Below are positions 1 to 8,452 of a DNA stretch of 37,090 bases, one piece after another. The translations under genes and the position numbers were made by a program. Every line of letters begins with the position of its first letter. Positions within the stretch are counted from its first letter, which is position 1. Below the pieces are notes generated by a model. The model was not told the DNA's origin. It saw only the letters and a program-made list of their open reading frames with translations, and ran no database searches. Origin of the DNA: Pseudomonadota bacterium (lineage in GTDB: Bacteria; Planctomycetota; UBA8108; UBA1146); the NCBI GenBank assembly GCA_017859655.1, contig JAFMMO010000010.1:1-37090 (forward strand), written 5' to 3'.

Positions 1-195
1 GCCGGGGTGATCGGCGCCCTGCTCGCCCGAGGCGAGGCCCCGTTCGCCGCGGCCCGCCGTGGGGCGTGGCTCCACGGTCGGGCCGGAGACCTCGCGCGGG
101 ACCGCCTCGGCGAAGAGTCGATGATCGCGACCGATGTCGTGGAGGCCCTGCCCCGCGCCTTCGGAGCCCCGGGAGAGAGCAGCCCCGACGGATGA
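1..195 (+). CDS. nnrD: NAD(P)H-hydrate dehydratase (YjeF C-terminal/NnrD carbohydrate-kinase-like), 5' truncated by window edge
   Basis: Frame 1 is open from base 1: AGVIGALLARGEAPFAAARRGAWLHGRAGDLARDRLGEESMIATDVVEALPRAF, typical of the NnrD C-terminal end; TGA at 193-195. Confidence 0.8.
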   Translation, partial: AGVIGALLARGEAPFAAARRGAWLHGRAGDLARDRLGEESMIATDVVEALPRAFGAPGESSPDG

Positions 196-1028
196 GCCGA
201 GCGACGAGAGAGGTTCGAACGGTGGAGCCGAGCACCATCACCCGAAACGAGGACCTGGGAGAGGGCTGGTTCCTCCTCGAGGTCCATGCCCCCTCACTCG
301 CACCTCGGGTGCGCGCCGGCCAGTTCGTGCAGGTGAAGGTCTCCGAAGGTGACGATCCCCTGATCCGTCGTCCCTTCAGCGTCTCCGATGTGCTGCCCGA
401 GCCGGGCGATGGCGCGGAACGGATCCAGATCCTCTACCAGGTGGTCGGCCCCGGCACCCGACGGATGCAGCGGTTCCGACCCGAGGAGCCGGTCGATCTC
501 CTCGGTCCCCTGGGCAACCCCCTCCCCCACCCTGAGGTCCCCTCGAACGGGCTGCTCCTGCTCGTAGGTGGAGGGATCGGGGTGGCACCGCTCCACATGC
601 TCTGTCGCGAGCTCGCCGCGCGAGCGGACGCCCCGCCCCACAAGGTCCTCCTCGGGGCTCGGCGTCGCTCCCTCCTCGTGGGGTGGGAGGCGTTCGAGCG
701 GCTCGGCGTCGACACCGAGGTGTCGACCGACGACGGCAGCGCGGGACACGCGGGGAATGTGGTCGAGCTCGCCCGTCGAGTCCTCGATACGGTCCCGGCC
801 GGCGCGGCGGCCGGGATCGGCTGCGGTCCGCATGGAATGAACGTCGCGCTGCGGGACCTCTCCCTCGAGCGGGAGATTCCCTTCTGGATCTCCCTCGAGA
901 ACTACATGCCCTGCGGCTTCGGGGCGTGCTTCGGCTGCGTGATCCCCACCCCGGACGGCTCCCGGTACCGTAGGGTTTGCGTCGAAGGCCCGGCATTCCC
1001 CACGAGCGAGCTCCCAGCGGTGTTCTAG
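192..1028 (+). CDS. pyrK: Dihydroorotate dehydrogenase B electron transfer subunit (FAD/2Fe-2S)
   Basis: FNR-like fold motifs (RRPFSVSDV, LLVGGGIGVAPL) and the C-terminal PCGFGACFGCV...RRVC iron-sulfur cysteine set. ATG at 192 overlaps the nnrD stop (ATGA). Confidence 0.9.
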   Translation: MSRATREVRTVEPSTITRNEDLGEGWFLLEVHAPSLAPRVRAGQFVQVKVSEGDDPLIRRPFSVSDVLPEPGDGAERIQILYQVVGPGTRRMQRFRPEEPVDLLGPLGNPLPHPEVPSNGLLLLVGGGIGVAPLHMLCRELAARADAPPHKVLLGARRRSLLVGWEAFERLGVDTEVSTDDGSAGHAGNVVELARRVLDTVPAGAAAGIGCGPHGMNVALRDLSLEREIPFWISLENYMPCGFGACFGCVIPTPDGSRYRRVCVEGPAFPTSELPAVF

Positions 1029-1421
1029 GGGTCGGCGCCCCCCGAACTCAGGGGAGAACGGACGCCCCCGAGGCCGGCGTCTCACATCCGTACGGCCCCA
1101 AGAGCGCCGCGGAGCACGAACCCCTAAATCCAACATTCAGAATGACTTCGGGGACTTCGCGAGGAATCGTCCGGGTTCGGTGGTCCCCCTTGGAGGGTTC
1201 GCTAGAATTCGGTTCGTCGGGTCGCGCCCCGCGGGTACTCCGACCGAACGATCAGCGCCCTCTCTCGAGCCCTTTCCCGAGGTGTTGGCGCTCCTCGCGG
1301 ACCCGGTCTTCAGGACTCCCCGCGCGTGCGATCGAGATCGTCCCACTTCGAGACGGTTCCCGATGCGCAGAGCCACGACAACCACCGAACTTCGGGGGGC
1401 TCCCCCCCCGATCCTGATGCG

Positions 1422-1455
1422 CCGGGAGAGCGATCCTCGCTCTTCCGGTTTTTTT
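1422..1455 (+). terminator. Intrinsic (Rho-independent) terminator
   Basis: CCGGGAGAGCGA-TCC-TCGCTCTTCCGG (12-bp stem with one G.U, 3-nt loop) followed directly by TTTTTTT at 1449-1455. Confidence 0.9.
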
Positions 1456-1468
1456 CATCCGGGGTGTC

Positions 1469-2956
1469 TCAGGGGAGAGTGCGCAGGGCCCCTCCGCGCC
1501 GCACCGGCTCCGAAGAGCCTGCCGCAGCTCGCGTGGACCTTGCCTTCGCCATCGCCTCCTCGATCGCATCGACCGTGCGAGGAATCGCGCGGGACAGGAT
1601 CTCCGGCTCCCCCTCGGCGATCCGAACCATGTCCTCGAGTCGAATCCCCAGCCCCTCCTCCGGGAAGTAGAGCCCCGGCTCGACGGTGATCACCATCCCC
1701 GGTTCGAGCGGCCTCCGCGTCGGCCCGGGATCATGCACCTCAAGACCGACATGGTGACTCGTCCCATGAAGGAACGCGTCGGCGACTCCGGCTTTCTCAA
1801 AGACGTCGCGCGCCGCCCGATGAATGTCACGGATCGTGGCGCCCGGCCGGGCGGCGGCGATCCCTGCCGCCTGCGCCCGGGCGACGAGTTCGAAGACCTC
1901 GCGCTGGCGCGCGGAGTAGCGCCCGCTCACCGGGAGGGTCCGGGTGATGTCCGCGGTGTAGCCCCCCCAGGATGCGCCCACATCGATGAGGACGAGCTCT
2001 CCGCCCCGCGCCCTCCCGTGGTTCGCGTGATAGTGGAGGATGCAGGAGCGCTCTCCCGCGCCGATGATCGAGTCGAAGCCGGGGCCGTCCCCTCCCCAGG
2101 ACCGGAAGGTGCCCTCGATCTCCGCCTCGAGCAGGAACTCGGGCACTCCTTCGCGGACGCTGGCGAAGGCACGGTCGAAGGCGAGGCCGGTGATCGCGAT
2201 CGCGCGCCGCAGTCGCGACAGCTCATCCTCGTCCTTCACCTGACGAATCGGGTCGAGGAGCGCCGAGATGTCCCCCACCTCCCCGACCTCAGGGAAGCGG
2301 GCCCGGAGCGCATCCCGCCAACGCTCCTCCGCCCCGGGCGCATCGGATGGAGGAAGCGCGCGCTCCGAGGCTGGAATGGAGAGATGCCAGATCGGCGCTC
2401 CCCTCATCCCCTCGCGAGAGACGAGACGGGTGAGGGTCGCGTCGAAGGCGGCGAGGGGCTCCGTGCGGTTCACGCCGGTGCGGTGCCTCGCCTCCTCCCC
2501 CGGCGCCAGGCGTGGTCCGTGCCAACGCTCCCAGCCGCGATCACGGGGAGGGAGGAAGAGGATCTCCTCCCCGTCTCCCTCCGCGTCGTCATCGGTGGCC
2601 GCGAGGAGGAGGATCGCGCCAGGGGTCTCGACGCCGGTGAGGTGCAGGAACGAACGCGTCACCGGATCTCCCTCCGGTCCTCCCCGGGCCTCGACGATCG
2701 CGATCCCTCTCCCCATCGAGCGGCGCAGGGCGGCGCGACGCGCGCGCAGGACCTCTCCCGGAACGGGTGGCGCGATCGCGGCCTCCATGGCGGAGCCCGC
2801 GAGCGCCGCCGGCCGGTCGGGGGGAGGGGTGCCGACCCCCGCCTCTCCGGCCGGGGCGAGCGCGCAGCCGGTGAGGACCGTCGTCGCGATCAGGAGGAGC
2901 ATCGAGGAGGCTCGTGAAGTGGGGGGCGAGACCGAGCGGCGCGGGAGGTGGCGCAT
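1469..2956 (-). CDS. Xaa-Pro aminopeptidase-like M24 metallopeptidase, predicted lipoprotein
   Basis: M24 ligand motifs VLIDVGASWGGYTADITRTL, HGTSHHVGLEVHD, TVEPGLYF, IRLEDM. N-terminus MRHLPRRS...LLLIATTVLTGCA carries a signal peptide plus lipobox; ATG at 2956. Confidence 0.9.
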   Translation of the reverse strand: MRHLPRRSVSPPTSRASSMLLLIATTVLTGCALAPAGEAGVGTPPPDRPAALAGSAMEAAIAPPVPGEVLRARRAALRRSMGRGIAIVEARGGPEGDPVTRSFLHLTGVETPGAILLLAATDDDAEGDGEEILFLPPRDRGWERWHGPRLAPGEEARHRTGVNRTEPLAAFDATLTRLVSREGMRGAPIWHLSIPASERALPPSDAPGAEERWRDALRARFPEVGEVGDISALLDPIRQVKDEDELSRLRRAIAITGLAFDRAFASVREGVPEFLLEAEIEGTFRSWGGDGPGFDSIIGAGERSCILHYHANHGRARGGELVLIDVGASWGGYTADITRTLPVSGRYSARQREVFELVARAQAAGIAAARPGATIRDIHRAARDVFEKAGVADAFLHGTSHHVGLEVHDPGPTRRPLEPGMVITVEPGLYFPEEGLGIRLEDMVRIAEGEPEILSRAIPRTVDAIEEAMAKARSTRAAAGSSEPVRRGGALRTLP

Positions 2957-3109
2957 CGGGGAACTCCAATCGGGAGCCGGGAGGTGTCGAGGTCCACCGC
3001 CTCTCCCCGGTTCGATGGTATGGTGCCCGAGCCCGGCGACCGGTGCACGCCGCTTCCCGCGGCCCCGGCTGCAACGATCCCGCGAGTGAGGCGGAGAAGG
3101 AGCCGACCG

Positions 3110-3370
3110 ATGGAGACCCCGATTCCCTCCCCCGACCCACTGGTGCAGCTGCTGGGCGCCTCCCTCATTCTCACCGCGCACCTCGCCCTCTGCCTCGGGC
3201 GCACCGATGCCCGCCGGACGCCCTACCTCGCGGCGAACACCATCGGGGCCGGACTCCTCGCCTGGGAGGCCTACCGAACGGAGCAGATCGGCTTCCTCCT
3301 CCTCGAGGGAGTCTGGGCGACCGCCAGCGCCAGCGCGTGGTTCCGTATCGTGACAAGGCGTTGTGGCTGA
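3110..3370 (+). CDS. Small integral membrane protein, CBU_0592-like
   Basis: METPIPSPDPLVQLLGASLILTAHLALCLGRTDARRTPYLAANTIGAGLLAWEAYRTEQIGFLLLEGVWATASA; GGAGAAGG Shine-Dalgarno-like sequence upstream of ATG 3110. Confidence 0.6.
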   Translation: METPIPSPDPLVQLLGASLILTAHLALCLGRTDARRTPYLAANTIGAGLLAWEAYRTEQIGFLLLEGVWATASASAWFRIVTRRCG

Positions 3371-3435
3371 AGGACTTGGAAACTCTGCCCTCCTCGGCTG
3401 ACAGGTGCGTCAGGAGTGTTCAGGTCGGGCGATCC

Positions 3436-3460
3436 GCGGCCCCGGTTGGCCGGGGGCCGC
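3436..3460 (+). terminator. GC-rich hairpin downstream of the small membrane protein, candidate terminator without U-tract
   Basis: GCGGCCCCGG-TTGG-CCGGGGGCCGC: 10-bp stem with one bulged G; no T-run follows. Confidence 0.4.
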
Positions 3461-3546
3461 CAGTCGGCGGAACTCAGCCGATCCCCTCGTTCCCACTGAA
3501 TCGGCGATTCTCGAACGTTTACGGGCATTCACGCGGATTTGCGGGA

Positions 3547-3574
3547 TTGGCCCTCGTCTTGCTTTCCCTAGGAT
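3547..3574 (+). promoter_or_regulatory. Candidate sigma70-type promoter (TTGGCC-N16-TAGGAT)
   Basis: -35-like TTGGCC at 3547-3552, 16-nt spacer, -10-like TAGGAT at 3569-3574, just upstream of a run of hairpins. Confidence 0.35.
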
Positions 3575-3579
3575 GGCTC

Positions 3580-3980
3580 GAACCTCGCCGGATGTGTGGG
3601 TGGGTCAGGACCAGCCCGCACCACACACGCCTCCTCGTGGGGAGTTCTCGCCCGGTGCAACGGACACCCTCGGGAGTCATGCACTGAGCGAGGGAGCAGG
3701 CACTCGGAGAAGCGGACTGAACCGCGACTCCGGCTGCTGCGGGGGCGCCGGCGAGGCGAGCTGCGTATGAACGAACAAGAAACGCACCATTTCGGCCGAG
3801 TGGGACGAGGTGGTGCTTCTTCCACACTCAGCGGGCACCGAGCGGAGTATGGCTCGGAGTCCTGGGGAAGTGTCGGGCGCCTGCAGCGCGCCGCCCCCCG
3901 AACCGAACGCGCTCACCTCATCGAGTCCCCGGAAGTCGAGCAACTCATGCAGGGGGGGTAGGGATGGCCCCCTTGCGCTC
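3580..3980 (+). ncRNA. Candidate structured non-coding RNA (family unknown)
   Basis: Consecutive hairpins: 3593-3627 (12 bp, one bulge), 3705-3732 (5+4 bp around a 2x2 internal loop), 3777-3821 (6+5 bp, 2-nt bulge), 3838-3857 (6 bp), 3949-3976 (9 bp). No convincing conserved ORF in the interval. Confidence 0.3.
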
Positions 3981-4085
3981 GAGGACCCGGGGACTCGTCT
4001 CATCCTCTCCCCTTCTCCCGTTGAGCGAACCCCGGCTGGATCGACTGCCTCTCCCCCGTTAGAGTCAGGGCGGGAAAGGGAGCGC

Positions 4086-4784
4086 ATGGATGCCGCGCGC
4101 CGATCACCGGAGCCTGGCTCCATCGACACCGAGGGGAAACCCGCGCCGCTCCCTTCCGGGGAGTCGCCGGCGGAGAACCCCGCTCTGCCCCTCCTCGAGG
4201 CGCCGACCCTCGTGCTCAACCGGAGCTGGATCCCGATCCACACTCTCCCGGCCCGCCTCGCCATCGGCCTCGTCGCCCGAGGCTCCGCCCGCATCATCGA
4301 CCCTCGGAACTACGAGGCCCACGACCTCGACTCCTGGGATGCGATCTCCCGCGCCCGCGAGAGCTGGGTCGAGTGCATCCGCAGCGAGCGCCTCTCCCTC
4401 GCCCCCCTCGAGGTGATCGTCCTCACCGGCTACAGCGGCGTCGGGGATCAGACCGTCACCTTCTCCCGCCTCAATCTCTACCGGCGCGATCGATACACCT
4501 GCCAGTACTGCGGCGCACGACCGGGATCGAAGGACCTGACTGTCGATCACATCCTCCCGCGCTCCCGCGGCGGCGCCCTCTCCTGGGAGAACTGCGTGCT
4601 CGCCTGTGTCTCCTGCAACAAGCGCAAGGGGAGCCGGACGCCGGCGGAGGCGAGGATGACCCTCCTCTGCGAGCCGAGCACGCCGCACTGGAGAACCGTC
4701 CGCCGCTTCCCCGCGCGCCCCACCTACAAGAGCTGGGAGAAGTTCCTGAGCAAGGCCTACTGGGAGGCCGAGCTCTCGGAGTGA
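4086..4784 (+). CDS. Standalone HNH endonuclease with PLMP-like N-terminal segment
   Basis: HNH core YTCQYCGARPGSKDLTVDHILPRSRGGALSWENCVLACVSCNKRKGSRTP; N-terminal TLVLNRSWIPIHTLPARLAIGLVARGSARIID; GGGAAAGGGAG before ATG 4086. Confidence 0.85.
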   Translation: MDAARRSPEPGSIDTEGKPAPLPSGESPAENPALPLLEAPTLVLNRSWIPIHTLPARLAIGLVARGSARIIDPRNYEAHDLDSWDAISRARESWVECIRSERLSLAPLEVIVLTGYSGVGDQTVTFSRLNLYRRDRYTCQYCGARPGSKDLTVDHILPRSRGGALSWENCVLACVSCNKRKGSRTPAEARMTLLCEPSTPHWRTVRRFPARPTYKSWEKFLSKAYWEAELSE

Positions 4785-5503
4785 AGCGCGTCGGGAGGGG
4801 GCACCCCTTGGATCGCGAGTACTGGCGTCGACGCTGGCGCGAGGGCCGCATCGGCTTCCATCAGGAGGCCATCGATCCCCATCTGCTGCGGCATCTCCCC
4901 GGACTGGCGGACCGGGTCGGCGCCGCGCACCCGCCGCTGCGCACTCTCGTGCCGCTCTGCGGGAAGTCCCGCGATCTCCTCTGGCTCGGCGAAGAGGGGC
5001 ACCGCGTCACCGGGGTCGAGATCGCCCCGGAGGCCTGCGCGCTCTGCGCATCCGAGCAGCAGCTCTCCCCCCTGAGTCCTCCCGCGGGAGCGGAGAGGGC
5101 CTGGCGGCGGGACCTCCCGGGAGGCGGGAGACTCGATCTGCTGCAGGGGGACATCCTCGATCTCCCCACCCCCTCCCCGGATGGCGAGGGGGACGCGGGA
5201 CCGGGATGGGACCTGATCTGGGACCGCGCGGCGCTGATCGCGCTGCCGGCGAGGCTCCGCCCTCGCTATGCGGGCCACCTCTGGGAGTGCCTCCGACCGG
5301 GAGGAGCGATGCTCCTCGTCACCGCCGAGGACGACTCCGCGGAGCGGGAAGGACCTCCGCACAGCGTCCCGGCGGGGGAGGTCGACCGCCTCTATCCCGA
5401 GGCGGAGAGGACCGAGCTGGAGCGCTACGAGCAGGACCGGAGCGATGGGGACCTCACGACCTTCACGATCGTGGTTCACTCCCTGATTCGGCCCGCTCGA
5501 TGA
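4781..5503 (+). CDS. Thiopurine S-methyltransferase-family SAM methyltransferase
   Basis: YWRRRWREGRIGFHQEAIDPHLLRHLP, TLVPLCGKSRDLLWLGEEGHRVTGVEIAPEAC, WDRAALIALPARLRPRYA. GTG at 4781 overlaps the HNH stop (GTGA). Confidence 0.85.
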   Translation: MKRVGRGHPLDREYWRRRWREGRIGFHQEAIDPHLLRHLPGLADRVGAAHPPLRTLVPLCGKSRDLLWLGEEGHRVTGVEIAPEACALCASEQQLSPLSPPAGAERAWRRDLPGGGRLDLLQGDILDLPTPSPDGEGDAGPGWDLIWDRAALIALPARLRPRYAGHLWECLRPGGAMLLVTAEDDSAEREGPPHSVPAGEVDRLYPEAERTELERYEQDRSDGDLTTFTIVVHSLIRPAR

Positions 5504-6761
5504 TCTCTCCCCCTCGACCGCGCATCGACAGCGCGACGTAGAGGCGACCGAAGCAGCGCGGCTGCAACCTCTCACTGAGGTCGCTGTGCTCCCGGAGCGG
5601 GCGAACCCTGCCCCCACCGAAGCGATCGCCTCCGCCATCGACGACCGGGATGTCCCCGCTCCGGCTCGGGTCGGAGCGGAGCTCGACGAGGTCGGAGCGC
5701 GGATCGAAGGCGGGGTCGATCTCGATCGCGATCGAAGACCAGCGCTCCAGCTCCCGCAGGACCGCCGTCGGATCAGCCCCATCGATCTGCCGATCGAGCG
5801 CGCGGTGATGCCCCCGACGGAGAATCCTCCGCGCGTCTCGATGCCCCGGAGCCGACGGATCGGAGTCGGCGACACGGAGCGCCTCCCAGATCCGCGGATC
5901 GTCCCACTGGAGATAGTCCTCCGTCTCGGTCGGGTAGCGCCCGCCCGGGAGGACCGCGCCCAGGAAGTCGAGCAGGTGCCGGTCGAGGATTCGACGTGTC
6001 CGGTGCTGATAGACCTGACCGAACATCGAGGCCCGCGCCCAGAGCATCCCCTCCGCGGCGGAGACCCCACCACGGTCGATCCCGAGGCGGACGCCCCCCC
6101 GCTCGAGATCGGCGACGGGGACGATGGTGTGGAGGACACGATCGAGGTCGAAGAGCCCGTAGCTGACCCCGGTCGCGCGCGAGTCCCGCAGGAGATAGTC
6201 CATCCGATCCGCCCCGAGCGGCCCGGCGATCGCCTCGCGCACGAGGCGGAGGGCGGGATCCCCGGGGGTGCGGGAAAGGTCGAGGCAGGTGCGGACATCG
6301 TCCCGGAGCTGCGCGCCTCCGTCGGCGAGCACGGCTCCGACCGCCCCCTCCTCGACGAGGCGAAGCGTGCGGTCCTCGTGTTGCTCCCCCGGAGCGAGGA
6401 GGGACTCGGTGACATGGGAGAAGGGCGCGTGCCCGAGGTCGTGCAGGAGCGCGGTCCAGCGTGCGACCGCGACGAGGTGCGCGAACTCCGCCTCGGTCCC
6501 GGCCCGCCCCACCGCCGGGAGCCAGGCATCGAGCCCGAGCCGCCCCCGAAGCTCCTCGAAGAGGCGGGTCACCACCGCGAGCGCGCCGACCGCATGCTCG
6601 AAGCGTGAGTGTCGGGCCCCGGGGTAGACCAGCTCCGTCAGGCCGAGCTGGGAGATCCTCCGAAGCCGCTGCACCTCGACGGAGTCGAGCCCGCGGCGCT
6701 CCAGAGCGGAGATCGGGACATATCCATGGATCGGGTCCCGAATCGCCTCACCACGCGGCAT
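5463..6761 (-). CDS. HD-domain phosphohydrolase (dNTP triphosphohydrolase-like)
   Basis: IRDPIHGYVPI, YPGARHSRFEHAVGALAV, WTALLHDLGHAPFSHVTES, LGADRMDYLLRDS: HD superfamily motifs. Confidence 0.88.
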   Translation of the reverse strand: MPRGEAIRDPIHGYVPISALERRGLDSVEVQRLRRISQLGLTELVYPGARHSRFEHAVGALAVVTRLFEELRGRLGLDAWLPAVGRAGTEAEFAHLVAVARWTALLHDLGHAPFSHVTESLLAPGEQHEDRTLRLVEEGAVGAVLADGGAQLRDDVRTCLDLSRTPGDPALRLVREAIAGPLGADRMDYLLRDSRATGVSYGLFDLDRVLHTIVPVADLERGGVRLGIDRGGVSAAEGMLWARASMFGQVYQHRTRRILDRHLLDFLGAVLPGGRYPTETEDYLQWDDPRIWEALRVADSDPSAPGHRDARRILRRGHHRALDRQIDGADPTAVLRELERWSSIAIEIDPAFDPRSDLVELRSDPSRSGDIPVVDGGGDRFGGGRVRPLREHSDLSERLQPRCFGRLYVALSMRGRGGEIIERAESGSEPRS

Positions 6762-6806
6762 TCGTCCTCCGATCGAACTCGTTGAAGTGCGGTGCCCTCG
6801 CCGGGC

Positions 6807-8420
6807 TCACGGAGCGATCGGGCCGTCGCCCCGGCCCCCCTCGCGCGCGCGGTCGGCCAGCCGGGCCCCGACCCTCCAGCAGTCGCGGAGCCCGAAGCTG
6901 GCGGGGAGCAGGAAGACGAGCTGCCCCGCTAGGATCGCCGGGAGTCCCGGGCCCTCCCCCGCGGCGAGCATCGACATCACCACGAGTGGACTCACGCAGG
7001 AGAATGCCTCGAGGGCCCATCGGGCCTCGGGGATCACCGGGAACGGGGCCTGGACCTCGACCCAGTGGAAGATGAGCGGGGCGAAGACGAGGAACGCGTA
7101 CCCGGCGATGAGGAGGAAGCGCAGTCGAGGCGCCCGCCAGTGCAGAGCTTGCTGGCCGACGGCGAGCCCGAGGAGAGGGAGCACGAGGAGCAGCGGAGCG
7201 AACCACGCCGACTGCGGCACAGGACCCTCTCCCGGGGCTCCACCCCCGAGGAGGAGCACCAGCCAGCATGAGACGACGGTGAGGAGGATCGAGCCTCCGA
7301 CGAGCAGCACCGGCGAGGCCCCGCTCTCGGTCCAGGCGCCGCGCCAGCTCCCCCCGGACCGGCTCAGCTCATGCAGCGCCTGCAGGCGCGTCCGCAGGTT
7401 GCGGCGCCAAGGGATCGGGCAGACGAGGTACGCGAGCGCGCCCATCAGGGGCAGCTGCAGCGAGAGGGGCCGCCCCGTCTCGACGAGCACGCCGAGCAGG
7501 ATGCAGAGGGTCCAGCTCACCAGGCAGAGCCCCGACCCGGTCGACCAGGGCGCGCACTCCCGATTCCGGAAGGCGCGGGCGAGGGAGAGGAGCAGCAGGA
7601 CCCCGACGGGGATGTGCAGGAGCCAGCCGGCGACGACGCGCGGCAGGGAGAAGCCGTACCAGAAGACACGGTCGCCCCCTCCGGCGAGCGGCGCGCCGGA
7701 GAAGCCGCGGAAGAAGTCGCCCCAGAGCTGGAAGGGGGTGAAGACCACATCGATCCACTCCGCTCCGACGACGCCGCTCTGGGTGAGGAGCGGACGGAAG
7801 GTCGCGGCGATCACGAAGATGACGAACAGGGTCCCGTAGAGTCCTCCCGCGCGCAGCTCCGAGACCTTCGCGGACCAGAATCCGACATGGAGGAAGATCA
7901 CGCTGAGCAGGAACACGAAGCCGATGAGGCTCAGGAGCATCGACCCGAGGAGCAGCAGCGGAAAGGAGGCGAGGTGCGCACAGAGGAACAGGAGAGGCGT
8001 GAGCAGGACCGCGGCGAAGTAGCCCGGCAGCTGCCCGGCGGCGAGGTAGCCGAGGATCACCGAGACGCTGGGCAGGGTCGAGAGCTGGAGGAACTCGAGG
8101 GTGTTCTGCTCCCGCTCCTTCATGAAGGAGCCGAGCATTCGCTGCAGGCCGATGAAGAGGAAGGCTCCGACCACAAGGCAGAAGAGGGTCACCAGCATCG
8201 TCCCCGCCACCTGATCGAGCCGGAACGGGCGCCCGAAGATGATCGGGACGAAGGGGATCAGCAGGGCGAGGCCGAGCCAGCCGCCGAGCCTCCCCAGCGA
8301 GAGGCGACCCTCGGTCCCCGCTCGCCCCGTCCGGAGCGCTCGGTGGACGATCGGGTTGTCCGTGAGGTTCACCGGAGAGCGGAGCGCTCCCGCCCGCCCC
8401 CGCTCGATCGCTTCAGCCAT
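6807..8420 (-). CDS. ABC-2-type transporter permease (multi-TM)
   Basis: Many hydrophobic segments; FMKEREQNTLEFLQLSTLPSVSVILGYLAAGQLPGY resembles ABC-2 permeases; sits downstream of the ATPase gene. Confidence 0.7.
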   Translation of the reverse strand: MAEAIERGRAGALRSPVNLTDNPIVHRALRTGRAGTEGRLSLGRLGGWLGLALLIPFVPIIFGRPFRLDQVAGTMLVTLFCLVVGAFLFIGLQRMLGSFMKEREQNTLEFLQLSTLPSVSVILGYLAAGQLPGYFAAVLLTPLLFLCAHLASFPLLLLGSMLLSLIGFVFLLSVIFLHVGFWSAKVSELRAGGLYGTLFVIFVIAATFRPLLTQSGVVGAEWIDVVFTPFQLWGDFFRGFSGAPLAGGGDRVFWYGFSLPRVVAGWLLHIPVGVLLLLSLARAFRNRECAPWSTGSGLCLVSWTLCILLGVLVETGRPLSLQLPLMGALAYLVCPIPWRRNLRTRLQALHELSRSGGSWRGAWTESGASPVLLVGGSILLTVVSCWLVLLLGGGAPGEGPVPQSAWFAPLLLVLPLLGLAVGQQALHWRAPRLRFLLIAGYAFLVFAPLIFHWVEVQAPFPVIPEARWALEAFSCVSPLVVMSMLAAGEGPGLPAILAGQLVFLLPASFGLRDCWRVGARLADRAREGGRGDGPIAP

Positions 8421-8452
8421 CGGAGTCTCGCCCCGCCCTTCCGCGCGTCATC

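Noticed and set aside
1203-1208. TAGAAT as a clear promoter -10 box
   Set aside because: No acceptable -35 at 15-19 nt upstream, so it is kept only as a weak hint in the 3' UTR/sRNA finding.
3596-3961. 121-aa ORF inside the non-coding gap before the HNH gene
   Set aside because: No recognisable domain, and competing ORFs exist in all frames of this GC-rich gap. The hairpin content fits RNA or spacer better.
3580-3980. RNase P RNA, tmRNA or SRP RNA as the identity of the structured region
   Set aside because: Looked for GAGGAAAGTCC/ACAGAA (RNase P), tRNA-like GGTTCRA...CCA ends (tmRNA) and GGAAGCAGCC-type SRP motifs on both strands; none found. Only a weak GTCAGGACC resemblance to SRP RNA.
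3810-4085. N-terminal extension of the HNH ORF upstream of ATG 4086
   Set aside because: Low-complexity sequence with no similarity to HNH proteins; a good purine-rich SD precedes ATG 4086.
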